This document shows positions 47,176 to 56,114 of a stretch of 64,000 nucleotides of DNA, in pieces. A model generated the notes under the pieces. That model was given only the letters and a program-made list of their open reading frames with translations. It had not been told where the DNA came from and searched no databases. Each line of letters begins with the position of its first letter. Position 1 is the stretch's first letter. This DNA is from Betaproteobacteria bacterium (GTDB lineage Bacteria > Pseudomonadota > Gammaproteobacteria > Burkholderiales > Casimicrobiaceae): NCBI GenBank assembly GCA_016861105.1, contig BOKS01000002.1:124001-188000 (forward strand). The letters are read 5' to 3'. The position numbers and the translations under genes are program-made.

Positions 47176-47883
47176 CTATCGCGGCGATTCGTGGACGGAG
47201 CGCTGCGACTCGCCGCTGCCGTAGAACTCGAAGAGGAACGTGAGGACCGTCCAGGCGCGCGGCGCGCCCTCCGGCGGCGGGTCGCGCACGCGCGCGTTCG
47301 CCAGCGCCTCGCGCACCGCGGCGCCGAACACCGGGTCGTCGAAGGTCCCCTGCGCGACCTCCATGGCGCCGTCGTCGCGCACGACCGCCGGCACGCGCAG
47401 CAGCACCTGGCGCCGCTCGCGGCGCGCCGCGACCGGATACGTCGCGCGCGGGGGCTCGTCGAACTCGATCGCCGCGCGCGTCGCGCCGGCGTACGCGACG
47501 GCGATGGCCGCCTCGATGGACGGGTCGACGGCCGCGCCGTCGTCGGGCAGGACCGCGACGTGGCCCTCGTAGGGCTCCGGCACGGCGGGGACGGGCCTGA
47601 ACGGCACCGGGACGGGCAGCGGCCGGGGCGCGGCCGGACGGACCGGCGGCGGGGGGGCGAGCGGCGTGGGAGCGGTCACCACGCTCGCCGGCGCGGAGGG
47701 AGGCGCAGGTGCGCCGGCGAGCGTCGCGCGCAGCGGGAGCGTGTCGAACGGACCGCCGCTGCCGCCCGCCCCGGCGCCGAGGGCGAGCGCGAGGGCGGCG
47801 AGCACGAGCGCGTGCACGGCGAGCGAGCCCGCGAGCGCGCCGGCGAGCCGCGCTGCCGCACCGTCGGGACGTGCGTCGGGCAT
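47176..47883 (-). CDS. TonB-like protein: membrane anchor, Pro-rich linker, C-terminal domain
   Basis: 235 residues from ATG 47883. A hydrophobic N-terminal anchor (about residues 15-38) is followed by a Pro/Ala-rich linker (about 55-105) and a C-terminal alpha/beta domain of about 110 residues (RATYPVAARRERRQVLLRVPAVV, PVFGAAVREAL, WTVLTFLFEFYGS). The layout resembles TonB/TolA proteins that span the periplasm, but the final domain is only loosely TonB-like and no exbB/exbD genes are adjacent. It lies downstream of pilY1 beyond its terminator and convergent with mmsA. Function uncertain. Confidence 0.65.
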   Translation of the reverse strand: MPDARPDGAAARLAGALAGSLAVHALVLAALALALGAGAGGSGGPFDTLPLRATLAGAPAPPSAPASVVTAPTPLAPPPPVRPAAPRPLPVPVPFRPVPAVPEPYEGHVAVLPDDGAAVDPSIEAAIAVAYAGATRAAIEFDEPPRATYPVAARRERRQVLLRVPAVVRDDGAMEVAQGTFDDPVFGAAVREALANARVRDPPPEGAPRAWTVLTFLFEFYGSGESQRSVHESPR

Positions 47884-47968
47884 GGCGAGGATCAAGGGCG
47901 GCGGAGAGCGGGCGGCGGTCGCGAGCATGCCACGTGCGCCGCGCAGCGACCGCGCCCGCGCACGCCAC

Positions 47969-47999
47969 CAAAGAAAACGGCCCCCGTCGCGGGGGCCGT
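47969..47999 (-). terminator. Intrinsic terminator of the pilin operon
   Basis: Read on the minus strand: ACGGCCCCCG, loop CGA, CGGGGGCCGT (47999 to 47977), then TTTTCTTT. It lies 17 bases after the pilY1 stop codon. Confidence 0.88.
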
Positions 48000-48016
48000 C
48001 TTCCGGGCGGCGCGGG

Positions 48017-51000
48017 TCACTGGCCGAGCTGGCGCCAGGAGATGCGGTTCTGGTTCACGAAGCCCGGCAGCTTGGCGCCGAAGAGCTTGATCTCGGGCTT
48101 CGTGGTGGTGACCGCGAGCTTGAGCTGCGGGATGCAGTTGTCGGTGCAGCTCGGGTCCTGCGTCGAGATGATCGACAGTCCGGCACCGCCGTCCGGCACG
48201 TAGATCGTCTCGATGAACACGCCGGGACCGGATTCGAGCCGCGACTCGCCGTTGCCGAACTGCCGCACGTAGACGTTCGCCGGCTGCCCGACCTCGCAGG
48301 GATCGATCGGCAGGCCGGTGGCGATGTACGCGACCAGGCCGACCGTCGCCGCGATCGGGCGCACGATCCGCTGGCCGGCCGGAAGGTCGTCGTACCAGCC
48401 GTTCACCGCGATCACGCCGGAGCCCAGCCCCGCGACGCCGCTGACGACGTCGAGGTCGGCCGGCGTGAGCGGCGTGCCGAGCGCCTTCGGCGTGTCGTAC
48501 GTGCCGTCGCGCAGCGCATACATCCGCTGCGGCTGCGTGTCGGACAGGTCGTCCTCGTGCAGCAGCCGGCCCGTGCCGACGAACACCCAGCGGTCGACGC
48601 CGTTGGTGATGTCGACCTCGATCATCGGCGGGATCGTCACCGGCTGCGCGGCGCCGAAGCCGTCCGTCAGCTTCGCGAGCTTCTCGACCGTCCAGTTCGC
48701 GTCGTTCGCGTCCTGCACGTTGAAGCGCCACACGTTGCCGAGGAGGTCGCCCGCGTAGAACTGCTCGGCGAGCTGGTTGCGGTAGTCCTCGACGTACGCG
48801 TTGAAGTGCGCCAGCCCGGCGGGGCTTCCGGGCGTGCCCTCGCCGGTGCCCATGGTCTTCAGCAGCGCGCCCGTCGCGGCGTCGAGGAAGAAGAGCTTGC
48901 CCTCGCCGCTCGCGTTGTTGTAGCCCGAGCTCACGACCGCGAGCCACTTGCCGCCGAACGCCCGCGTCTTGATGATCGTCGGCCGCCCGTACGTGTAGCC
49001 CAGGTCCGCGTTGCGGAACTCCCACAGCACCTTCGAGGTCGCCGAGCTCTCGTCCGTGATCGCGCCCGGGTCGGTGACGTCGAGCGCGTAGTAGCTCTGC
49101 CCGCCCTTGCCGAGCCCGCCGACCAGCAGCGTCCGCCACGTGCCCGCCAGGTTCGCGTCGACGACGCGCGGCGTCGCGTCGACGTAGAACCGGTGCGCGT
49201 ACAGCGGCAGGCCGCCCGGCTGGTAGGTGAGGCCGACCAGGCCGGCCTTGTCGTTCGAGACCGGCGGCGCCTTGCGGTAGAAGTCCCGCGGCACGAACGC
49301 CCACGCCTCGCTGCCGTTGGTGTCGTCGAAGGCGTGCAGCATCCCGTCGTTGGCGCCGACGTAGACCCGCTTCGAGCGGCCGGTCATCGCCGCCTTGAAC
49401 GCCGAGTAGCCGGGGTCGTTGGCGTCGAGGTACGACCACTCGGGGTCGCCCACCACGACCGGCTGCGAGTTGACGATGTCGCCGAGCGGGCTCGGGCGCA
49501 CGCGGAACTGCCCGTCGTCCTCGCCCTCGTTGCTGCGATCGCCGCGCAGGAACTCGATCACCCGGTCCTGGGAGGTGGCGTCCGGCCCCAGCGTGGAGAG
49601 CTGCGTCGCGCCGAGGCTCGCCCGCAGGAACGGCACCTTCGCGCCGCCCTCGTCGATGGTCACGATGCGCCGGTTGGTGTACCACGGCTTGTCGTTGGGC
49701 GGCGCGGCGGGCGTCGTCTGGCCGATCAGCGCGGCCTCGGCGTCCCACACGACCGACAGCGGCGCCGCGGTCTGCGGATCGATCTCGATCTTCTGCAGGT
49801 TGCCGCCCCATCCCTGCGTGAACTTGGCGAGGTAGGTGTAGCGGTTGGTCGACGACAGGTTCGGGTTGCTGAACACCGCGCCGGTCAGGCCGCCCGCCGG
49901 GCTCGTGATGTCGGCGAGGATCTGCGCGATGCCGCGGCCGAGCTGCTGCGAGGTCTTGGCGTTGACGAAGCGCCCGCGCCCGTTCACCGCCGCGTGCCAG
50001 AGGTCGTCGACGCCGCTCGGGCCCGGCTGCCACTGCGTCGGCACCGGCTTCGGCCACTTGAGCGTGCCCGCCGCGATCTGCGACTCCGTGGTCGCGCCCG
50101 CGGACGGCAGCACGCCCTCGGTGCCGAGCGACAGCGCGGCGAAGTTGAGGTGCTGCCACGATGCCGGGTCCTTGCCGACCAGCACGTTGTTGGGCATCGC
50201 CGGGCGCATGTCCGTCACCCAGTAGTGGGTCGCGTAGTCGGACAGCGTGTTGGCGAGCGCGTTGAGCGGGTCCTCGCGGTAGAGGTTCGGCCACGGCGAT
50301 CCCGCGACGATCGGAGGCAGCACGAACACCGGTTCGGGCAGCGCCGGCACGACGTCGTCGACGTTGCCGACCGTCACCGAGGGCAGCGCGCCCTGGTTGG
50401 TGATGCCGTCGGTGAAGAGCATGTGGTAGTTCTTCTGGCACGACAGCGTGATCGGGTCGCCCGAGCCGAGCAGCGCGGCGTTGCCGCCGTTCTTGAACAG
50501 CTCGCCGATGCGCACGACCGCGTCCATGTTCGGCGTCTGCTTGCCCATCGCGATCTGGATGCCGAACAGCTGCTGGTACCACTTGTCCTTCTGCCCCCCC
50601 GCGTTCGCGTCGAACGGCGCGACGTCGACGTAGGAGGTCGGCGGATCGTTGGACAGCGTGTGGAAGCCGACGCGGAAGTCGGTGTCGAGGTAGGTGAAGT
50701 TCTGCGAGATCACCGTCTTCGCCGCCTGGATGCGCGTGCGGTAGTACGCGAACCAGTTCGCGTAGTTCGTCATCTCCTCGACGTAGGTGCGCGTGATGGT
50801 CTGGAACGCGCCGCTGCGCCAGAACGTGTGGGTGTACGAGGGGATCGTCGGCGTCAGGTCGACGCGCTCGAACGCCGGGAACGTGACGTTGTCGAGGTAC
50901 GCCGGGTCGGTCTTGGGCACGCCGTACTTGTAGAAGCGCGGGAAGCGGTACGTCGCCGTGCGCTCGTCCTGGCAGGTTCCCGGTGCGCCGAAGGTGCGCC

Positions 51001-52558
51001 ACTTGCTGTTCGCCGTGGTGATCTGCGACGAGCACCACTCGACGCTGGTCTTCCAGTAGTGGCGCGGCACCGTCGCATAGCCGGGCACGGTCCCGCAACT
51101 CGCGTTGTTCTTCGTGGCGGTGTACGGCGCGCTCGGGTAGTTCCACGGGCTCGCGATGGTGCCGTCGGGGTACGAGCGGTTGTTGCGGCGGCAGACCTCG
51201 CCGGCGCCGTTGGCGTCCTCGATCAGCGTCGGGCCGTCGTTGAGGCCGGTCGCCGGCGTGTAGAGGCGCAGGCTGCAGTTGTTGCTGTTGTTGTTCGTGC
51301 AGTTGGTGATCGGCGTCGGGATGGCGCCGCCCGAGCAGGTGCCCATGCCCGGCGGGTTGTAGTTGGGGCACGAGCCCAGCGTGCATCCGATGCCCGAGCA
51401 GTTGCAGTTCGAGTTGCTGCCGCCGGAGCCCGGCGGGGACGAGCTCGCCAGCCGGCAGCGGCCGATCTTCCCGGTGACGGACGACGTGCAGGACGAAGAG
51501 CTCGTGCAGACCAGGCACTCGGGGCCCGTGCAGGGCCCCGGGGAGCCGTAGGCGGGATTCGTGTTGCAGCCCGGCGGGTTGTACGTGGTCGTGCAGGTGG
51601 ACGACGTCAGGTCGCCCTGGTAGAAGCAGGTCTGCGGCAGCGGCGAAGGCGGGATGTAGGTCTGCGGCGCGGGGCAGGTGTAGCCGGTCGTCGTGCACGG
51701 CAGGTTCTTCGGGAACCGCGGGGAGCCCGTGTTGCAGTAGATCGACTTGTTCCACGAGGCGTTCGTGCCGCTCGCGCCGAAGCGGAAGTTGCGCAGGTCG
51801 TTGCCGCTCGTGTTGCGCCACGGGTACTGGTAGTCGCCCGGCGCGGCCGGCGTGATCGACGCGTAGTCGGTGCCGTTGACGCGGCACTCGTTGCCGCCGC
51901 CGCTCGCCGGGTTCCAGTTCGTGTCGTCGGGGTGGTCGGAGTTGCACCACATGCCGATGCGCACCGCGGCCGTGAGGTTCTCCGTCTTGAGCTCCGTCGC
52001 CCACGGGTCCGCGTGGACGGACGTCCACGGCGAGCCGTAGCTCGGATACGGCGTGCCGTCGTACTTGAGCGGCGGGCTGTAGGTGATCGACGGGTCGTAG
52101 TAGAGCCGGTTCATCGCGTTGCTGTGCACCGGCGCCGGCCACGCGCCCGACCAGTTCGGGATCGTGCTGTTCGCGTACGCGGTGGCGTTCGGCGGCACGC
52201 CGTCGGCGTAGCGCGGGTAGGGGATCGCCGCGCCGCCGAGCGTGTTGCCGGCCGAGAAGATGTACTGCGGCGACGTCGGCGAGCCGACGAAGCCGCACGA
52301 CTGCGTCATGCTCCCGTTGCCGTCGCGGCAGAACGCGCCGATCACGTAGTCGGGCAGGAAGTCCGACAGCATGCTGGTCGAGTCGTCGACGCTGAGGACG
52401 ATGTTGGGCGGCGCGGACGGCATGAACGCGATCGGCTCGTCGGCGAGCTTGGTGAGCTGCGCGTAGGCCGGCGTGGCGAGCGGTCCGAGCGCGAGCTGCG
52501 CGACGAAGAACGCGGCAAGGATGCGGCGCCAGAGGGGAAGCGGGCGGTTGTTGTTCAT
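48017..52558 (-). CDS. pilY1: Type IV pilus tip adhesin/biogenesis factor PilY1
   Basis: 1513 residues. A signal peptide (cleavage near residue 33, PAYA) is followed at about residue 60 by NIVLSVDDSTSM, a MIDAS-like D-x-S-x-S of a von Willebrand A-type domain. Residues of about 335-430 form a Cys/Ser/Asn-rich insert. The last third is the PilY1 beta-propeller (VYVGANDGMLHAFDD, LLVGGLGKGGQSYYALDV, AGDLLGNVWRFNV, VFVGTGRLL). PilY1 primes pilus extension and acts in adhesion and surface sensing. It is the last gene of the operon, 14 bases after pilX, with GAGG before the ATG and a strong terminator after the stop. Confidence 0.93.
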   Translation of the reverse strand: MNNNRPLPLWRRILAAFFVAQLALGPLATPAYAQLTKLADEPIAFMPSAPPNIVLSVDDSTSMLSDFLPDYVIGAFCRDGNGSMTQSCGFVGSPTSPQYIFSAGNTLGGAAIPYPRYADGVPPNATAYANSTIPNWSGAWPAPVHSNAMNRLYYDPSITYSPPLKYDGTPYPSYGSPWTSVHADPWATELKTENLTAAVRIGMWCNSDHPDDTNWNPASGGGNECRVNGTDYASITPAAPGDYQYPWRNTSGNDLRNFRFGASGTNASWNKSIYCNTGSPRFPKNLPCTTTGYTCPAPQTYIPPSPLPQTCFYQGDLTSSTCTTTYNPPGCNTNPAYGSPGPCTGPECLVCTSSSSCTSSVTGKIGRCRLASSSPPGSGGSNSNCNCSGIGCTLGSCPNYNPPGMGTCSGGAIPTPITNCTNNNSNNCSLRLYTPATGLNDGPTLIEDANGAGEVCRRNNRSYPDGTIASPWNYPSAPYTATKNNASCGTVPGYATVPRHYWKTSVEWCSSQITTANSKWRTFGAPGTCQDERTATYRFPRFYKYGVPKTDPAYLDNVTFPAFERVDLTPTIPSYTHTFWRSGAFQTITRTYVEEMTNYANWFAYYRTRIQAAKTVISQNFTYLDTDFRVGFHTLSNDPPTSYVDVAPFDANAGGQKDKWYQQLFGIQIAMGKQTPNMDAVVRIGELFKNGGNAALLGSGDPITLSCQKNYHMLFTDGITNQGALPSVTVGNVDDVVPALPEPVFVLPPIVAGSPWPNLYREDPLNALANTLSDYATHYWVTDMRPAMPNNVLVGKDPASWQHLNFAALSLGTEGVLPSAGATTESQIAAGTLKWPKPVPTQWQPGPSGVDDLWHAAVNGRGRFVNAKTSQQLGRGIAQILADITSPAGGLTGAVFSNPNLSSTNRYTYLAKFTQGWGGNLQKIEIDPQTAAPLSVVWDAEAALIGQTTPAAPPNDKPWYTNRRIVTIDEGGAKVPFLRASLGATQLSTLGPDATSQDRVIEFLRGDRSNEGEDDGQFRVRPSPLGDIVNSQPVVVGDPEWSYLDANDPGYSAFKAAMTGRSKRVYVGANDGMLHAFDDTNGSEAWAFVPRDFYRKAPPVSNDKAGLVGLTYQPGGLPLYAHRFYVDATPRVVDANLAGTWRTLLVGGLGKGGQSYYALDVTDPGAITDESSATSKVLWEFRNADLGYTYGRPTIIKTRAFGGKWLAVVSSGYNNASGEGKLFFLDAATGALLKTMGTGEGTPGSPAGLAHFNAYVEDYRNQLAEQFYAGDLLGNVWRFNVQDANDANWTVEKLAKLTDGFGAAQPVTIPPMIEVDITNGVDRWVFVGTGRLLHEDDLSDTQPQRMYALRDGTYDTPKALGTPLTPADLDVVSGVAGLGSGVIAVNGWYDDLPAGQRIVRPIAATVGLVAYIATGLPIDPCEVGQPANVYVRQFGNGESRLESGPGVFIETIYVPDGGAGLSIISTQDPSCTDNCIPQLKLAVTTTKPEIKLFGAKLPGFVNQNRISWRQLGQ

Positions 52559-52572
52559 GGTGACCTCGGCGG

Positions 52573-53226
52573 TCAGCGCAGCATGGCCTGCGAGAACGAC
52601 ACGGAGTTGTTCGGGCCGTCGACGCGGACGGTCATGCGGTAGTACGGGATGTCGGGCACGTTGATGCCGACCGAGATGTTGCCGGTCGTGCCGGCCGACT
52701 GCTTGGGCGGGATCATTTCGCAGAACTGCGCCTTGGCCTCGAGGCCGAGCGAGGCCGGCAGGCACATGCGCTCGACGACGTAGCGGGCCTGCGTCTGGCC
52801 GGAAGGGTCGTTCGGGTCGGTGATCACCTGCGCGTCGGCCGGATAGGAGGAGAGGTTGCCCTGCAGGGCGGCAGGGATGCCCTGCGCGTTCTCGCCCGGC
52901 TGGCGGAACGCGAAGTAGTTGCGCGCCGTCAGGTGGTTGTTGAGGTCGGGGATCGTCTTGGTCGGCGGGAACATGTCGTAGACCGCCTTCTCCACGGCGG
53001 AGGTCGACATCGCCATCGCCGCCTGCCGGAACGCGAGGTTGCCCACGACCAGCGTGTTGTTGTGCACCGAGCGCATGAGGCCCACCGCCGCGAGGCTCAT
53101 CAGCACCACGGCGATGAGCGCGACGAACACGACGATGCCGCGCTCGCGCCGTCCCGGTGCGCGGCCGTGCGGGCGGCGGCGCGGGCGGTGCGCAGGCGTC
53201 GTGGCGGCGGCGCGGGAGGTGCTCAT
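52573..53226 (-). CDS. pilX: Minor pilin-associated protein PilX
   Basis: 217 residues. After a basic N-terminal stretch comes the PilX_N-type hydrophobic helix (RGIVVFVALIAVVLMSL, about residues 29-45) with MRSVHNNTLVVGN, as in PilX proteins. The C-terminal domain contains two Cys and a late SVSFSQAML. Part of the minor-pilin tip complex that primes assembly with PilV, PilW, FimT and PilY1. The start overlaps the pilW stop (ATGA). Confidence 0.85.
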   Translation of the reverse strand: MSTSRAAATTPAHRPRRRPHGRAPGRRERGIVVFVALIAVVLMSLAAVGLMRSVHNNTLVVGNLAFRQAAMAMSTSAVEKAVYDMFPPTKTIPDLNNHLTARNYFAFRQPGENAQGIPAALQGNLSSYPADAQVITDPNDPSGQTQARYVVERMCLPASLGLEAKAQFCEMIPPKQSAGTTGNISVGINVPDIPYYRMTVRVDGPNNSVSFSQAMLR

Positions 53227-54398
53227 GCCGGGTTCCAGATCTGGTTGCGCAGGGGCACGACCTGCTCGAAGATGCGGTAGCGGAAACCCGCCGTCCCCGG
53301 CAGGTTGACCAGCGTCATCTCGCCGGTGCACGGCACCAGCCCGTTGCACGGGAAGATCGACGGGATCGTGAGGTCGGCGGTGATCGTCGCCGCCGTGGCC
53401 ACGTCGCGGCCCTCGGCGTCGAACTGCCGCTCGAACTGCGAGCTGCGCACGACCAGCGCGAAGCGCACCGCCTTGATCTGGCGCAGCTGGCCGAGCGGGG
53501 CGGCGAGGACGTCGGCCTCGCGCCACGGCGCGTCGCGCGCCGAGGCCCACGTGTCGATGAAGCGGTCGCCGTCGGTGTCGAGGCCGTACTGCGCCTTCAT
53601 CAACATGATGTTGCTGGCGATGGGCACGGGCGCGGCACCGGTCATCAGGTCCTGGCGGCGCAGCGTGTCGCCCGCGAGGTCGAAGCGCACCTTCTGCGGG
53701 TTGACGCCGAGGCTCACCAGCCGCGACGGCCCCTGGCCGTAGGTGCCGGCGATCGGCGCCTGCGGGCGGACCGCGAGGATGCCCGTGGTCGTGGTCACGT
53801 ACGGCGCCGGGTCGAGCACGACCTGCTGCACCGTGCCGATCTCGCAGGCGCCCTGCTGGTCGGTGATCAGGAACGTCTGGTTCGCCGCCCACCCGATCGG
53901 GCTCTGGACGACGATGTCGTTGCCCGGCGTGGCGGTGACGATCGTCTTCACCGGGGTGACGAGCACGGGGTTGACGCCGTAGAACACGTCGAACGAGTCG
54001 GACACGTTGTCCGCGCCGCCGTCGCGGATCAGCGCGGGGATCGGCCGCCACGTCGTCGCGAAGTTGCCGGTGTTGGGGCAGCGCGTCGTCTCGACGGCGG
54101 ACTCCGCCATCGTGTTGCCCGCGTTGCCGAGGTCCTGCGCCAGCAGGAACGAGGCGATCATCCCGGACGACTGCGCGTCGCCGCCGGCCTGCGTGGTGCG
54201 CTTGTAGCCCTCCGACAGCGCGAGCGCCTGGTAGATGATGAGGAGAGCGAGCAGGCCGATCGTGACGCCGACCATGATCTCGACCAGGCCGGCGCCGCGC
54301 TGGAGGCGCGCGCCGCCGCGGGGGCGCGAAGCGCCGCGCCGCGCAGCGTCGCGCCGGCCGCCCGCCGGCGTGCGCCCGGAAGTCGGATGTGCTTTCAT
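53223..54398 (-). CDS. pilW: Minor pilin PilW
   Basis: 391 residues. A long basic leader (about 33 residues) ends at a prepilin peptidase site, G then AGLVEIMVG, with Glu at +5 and a hydrophobic helix (VTIGLLALLIIYQALAL). The family pattern SEGYKRTTQAGGDAQSSG and LAQDLGNAG follows. The C-terminal domain includes DRFIDTWAS and a Cys pair (FPCNGLVPC). A component of the type IV pilus tip complex. It starts one base after pilV. Confidence 0.88.
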   Translation of the reverse strand: MKAHPTSGRTPAGGRRDAARRGASRPRGGARLQRGAGLVEIMVGVTIGLLALLIIYQALALSEGYKRTTQAGGDAQSSGMIASFLLAQDLGNAGNTMAESAVETTRCPNTGNFATTWRPIPALIRDGGADNVSDSFDVFYGVNPVLVTPVKTIVTATPGNDIVVQSPIGWAANQTFLITDQQGACEIGTVQQVVLDPAPYVTTTTGILAVRPQAPIAGTYGQGPSRLVSLGVNPQKVRFDLAGDTLRRQDLMTGAAPVPIASNIMLMKAQYGLDTDGDRFIDTWASARDAPWREADVLAAPLGQLRQIKAVRFALVVRSSQFERQFDAEGRDVATAATITADLTIPSIFPCNGLVPCTGEMTLVNLPGTAGFRYRIFEQVVPLRNQIWNPA

Positions 54399-54399
54399 C

Positions 54400-54894
54400 C
54401 TAGTTGCTGCCGAGGATCGAGGTCATCGTGTAGTTGTGCACGGCGCCGGTCTCGCCTTCCTTCGCCGGCGGCTGCCACTGGATGACGATCGTCACCAGCG
54501 TGCTGTTGCCGGTCAGCGAGATGCCGCCGCCGGCGTCGGCGACCCCGCCCGCCGGCGCCTGCGTGATCGTCACCTGCGGGTTGTTCGCGATCGCCGACGC
54601 GCCGGGCAGGCGGAACACGGCCTGCTGGAACGCGTCGTACTCGACCTCGCCCGCGTCGTCGTAGCGTGCCGGCAGGTTCGGCCGCGCATCCGCCCACATC
54701 TTCGCGACGTACGCGTTCGCGAGGTACGCGGCCTCGCCGCGGTACTGCGCGTCGCTCGTGTAGCCGATCGCGCGCCCCTGCAGCGCCATCAGGCCGAGCA
54801 CGCCCAGCGAGAAGATCAGGATGCCGATCAGCGCCTCGAGCAGGAACGCGCCCTGCTGGCGGCGCGGCGCGCGACGGGTGCGGAGCTTCGTCAT
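54400..54894 (-). CDS. pilV: Minor pilin PilV
   Basis: 164 residues. Basic leader, then a prepilin cleavage site G-AFLLEALIG with the +5 Glu and a hydrophobic helix (ILIFSLGVLGLMALQ). The AEYRGEAAYLANAY-like block (AQYRGEAAYLANAYVAKMW) is typical of PilV. The C-terminus is a beta-rich domain. The start overlaps the fimT stop codon (ATGA). Confidence 0.88.
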   Translation of the reverse strand: MTKLRTRRAPRRQQGAFLLEALIGILIFSLGVLGLMALQGRAIGYTSDAQYRGEAAYLANAYVAKMWADARPNLPARYDDAGEVEYDAFQQAVFRLPGASAIANNPQVTITQAPAGGVADAGGGISLTGNSTLVTIVIQWQPPAKEGETGAVHNYTMTSILGSN

Positions 54895-55442
54895 GGCGGG
54901 CACCCGATCGCCGCCTTCACCGGGTCGGCGGCCGCGTTCGAGAACTGCGGGTCGCAGACGCGCACGCCCACGCCCAGCGCCGGATCGACGATCACCTCGA
55001 GGTCGTGCGGGGAGGTCATCGTGGACGAGGTGACGCGCAGCCGCTGGACCGGGCCTGGCGCCGGCGGCGCGCCGGCCGTGCCGTCCGGCCGGTACTGCCC
55101 CAGGCCCGAGTAGACGACCGTCGTGGTGCCCGGCGGCACGGCGGTGACCGTCACCGTCGCGCCGGTGCTGAAGGGCTCGTCCTGCACCGGCCCGCCGAGC
55201 ACGGGATCGGGGTCGTTGATGCGCCAGCCGACCGCCGGATTGACGATGAACTGGACGTCGCGGTTGCGCTTGAGCGCCTCGACCTGCGCCTGGCGCAGTC
55301 CCGCGGCGAGCGAGTCCGCCGTGTTGCGGATGCGCGAGTTGCCCATGAACTGGATCATCGTCGGCGTGGCGATCATCAGCAGGAACGCGAAGATCGCCAG
55401 CCCGACCAGCAGCTCGACCAGCGTGAAGCCGCGCGGACGCAT
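54891..55442 (-). CDS. fimT: Minor pilin FimT/GspH-like
   Basis: 183 residues from ATG 55442. Very short leader MRPRG, then FTLVELLVGLAIFAFLLMI, a canonical prepilin N-terminus with the +5 Glu. The region SLAAGLRQAQVEALKRNRDV is the GspH/FimT signature. The C-terminal beta domain ends with a Cys pair (VCDPQ and IGCPP). A minor pilin in the tip complex; it starts five bases after pilE. Confidence 0.88.
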   Translation of the reverse strand: MRPRGFTLVELLVGLAIFAFLLMIATPTMIQFMGNSRIRNTADSLAAGLRQAQVEALKRNRDVQFIVNPAVGWRINDPDPVLGGPVQDEPFSTGATVTVTAVPPGTTTVVYSGLGQYRPDGTAGAPPAPGPVQRLRVTSSTMTSPHDLEVIVDPALGVGVRVCDPQFSNAAADPVKAAIGCPP

Positions 55443-55447
55443 CGCCG

Positions 55448-55933
55448 TCACTGGCAGTAGCCGCCCTTGCGCACCTGCCAGCAGGTGTTGGGGGACGGCA
55501 GCGGCGTCCAGCTCGCCGGCACGCCCACCGTGGAGCGCGTGACGCCGCCGGCGGCGACGACCAGCCGGTACTGGAACCCGGACATGCCCTGCGCGGCATT
55601 GCCCGTGGCGTCGAGCGTGTAGCCGGTGGCCGACGGTCCCGCGCAGGTCATGGTGAAGGACGTGGATCCGGCGGAGGCCGGGTCCACGCCGCACGCGCCC
55701 GCGTTCGCGTAGCTGCGGTTGTCCTGGTAGAACTGCTCCATGCGCACGCGGAAGTCGTTCATCGCGCTGGTGGCGTCGACGATGCGCGAGCGGCGGACGA
55801 ACTCGGTGTACTGCGGCACCGCGATCGCGGTGAGAATTCCCAGCACGACGATGACGATCAGAAGCTCGATGAGCGTGAACCCCGCGAGCCGGAGGGCGGG
55901 CGCGGAACGAGGTGCGAAACGGTGCCCGGGCAT
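55448..55933 (-). CDS. pilE: Type IV pilin PilE-like
   Basis: 161 residues from ATG 55933, with GAGGAG six bases before it. Leader of about 19 residues, then AG and FTLIELLIVIVVLGILTAI, the canonical pilin helix, with PQYTEFVRRSRIVDATSAMNDFR typical of PilE. Cys residues at about 81 and 95 (two) and a C-terminal pair (CWQVRKGGYC) that forms the pilin D-region disulphide. Most likely the minor pilin PilE rather than the major subunit, since it heads a minor-pilin operon; a major role cannot be excluded. Confidence 0.87.
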   Translation of the reverse strand: MPGHRFAPRSAPALRLAGFTLIELLIVIVVLGILTAIAVPQYTEFVRRSRIVDATSAMNDFRVRMEQFYQDNRSYANAGACGVDPASAGSTSFTMTCAGPSATGYTLDATGNAAQGMSGFQYRLVVAAGGVTRSTVGVPASWTPLPSPNTCWQVRKGGYCQ

Positions 55934-55958
55934 GGACTTCTCCTCGAGGGTTGCCGCG

Positions 55959-55987
55959 ATGCTACGGACCGGCGCTGGGGGGAACAA
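55959..55987 (-). promoter_or_regulatory. Promoter of the pilE-pilY1 operon (minus strand)
   Basis: Minus strand: TTGTTC (55987-55982), 17-base spacer, TAGCAT (55964-55959), 25 bases before the pilE ATG. No sigma-54 (GG-N10-GC) pattern is needed to explain the start. Confidence 0.6.
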
Positions 55988-56114
55988 TCGAGAGCCGATC
56001 GAAGGGCGGCCCGCGGGTACAGGCGGCGGCCCTTCGCGCGCCCGCCGAAAATGGCCCTGGAGAAGGGGTGCGCGGCTCCCGTGCGAGGGGGCGCCGCGCC
56101 GTCCGCCGCGCGCA

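Noticed and set aside
47666..52642. Open frame of more than 1600 codons on the plus strand opposite pilY1
   Set aside because: Composition is repetitive Arg/Val/Ala with no motif, and the minus strand encodes a textbook PilY1. Shadow frame.
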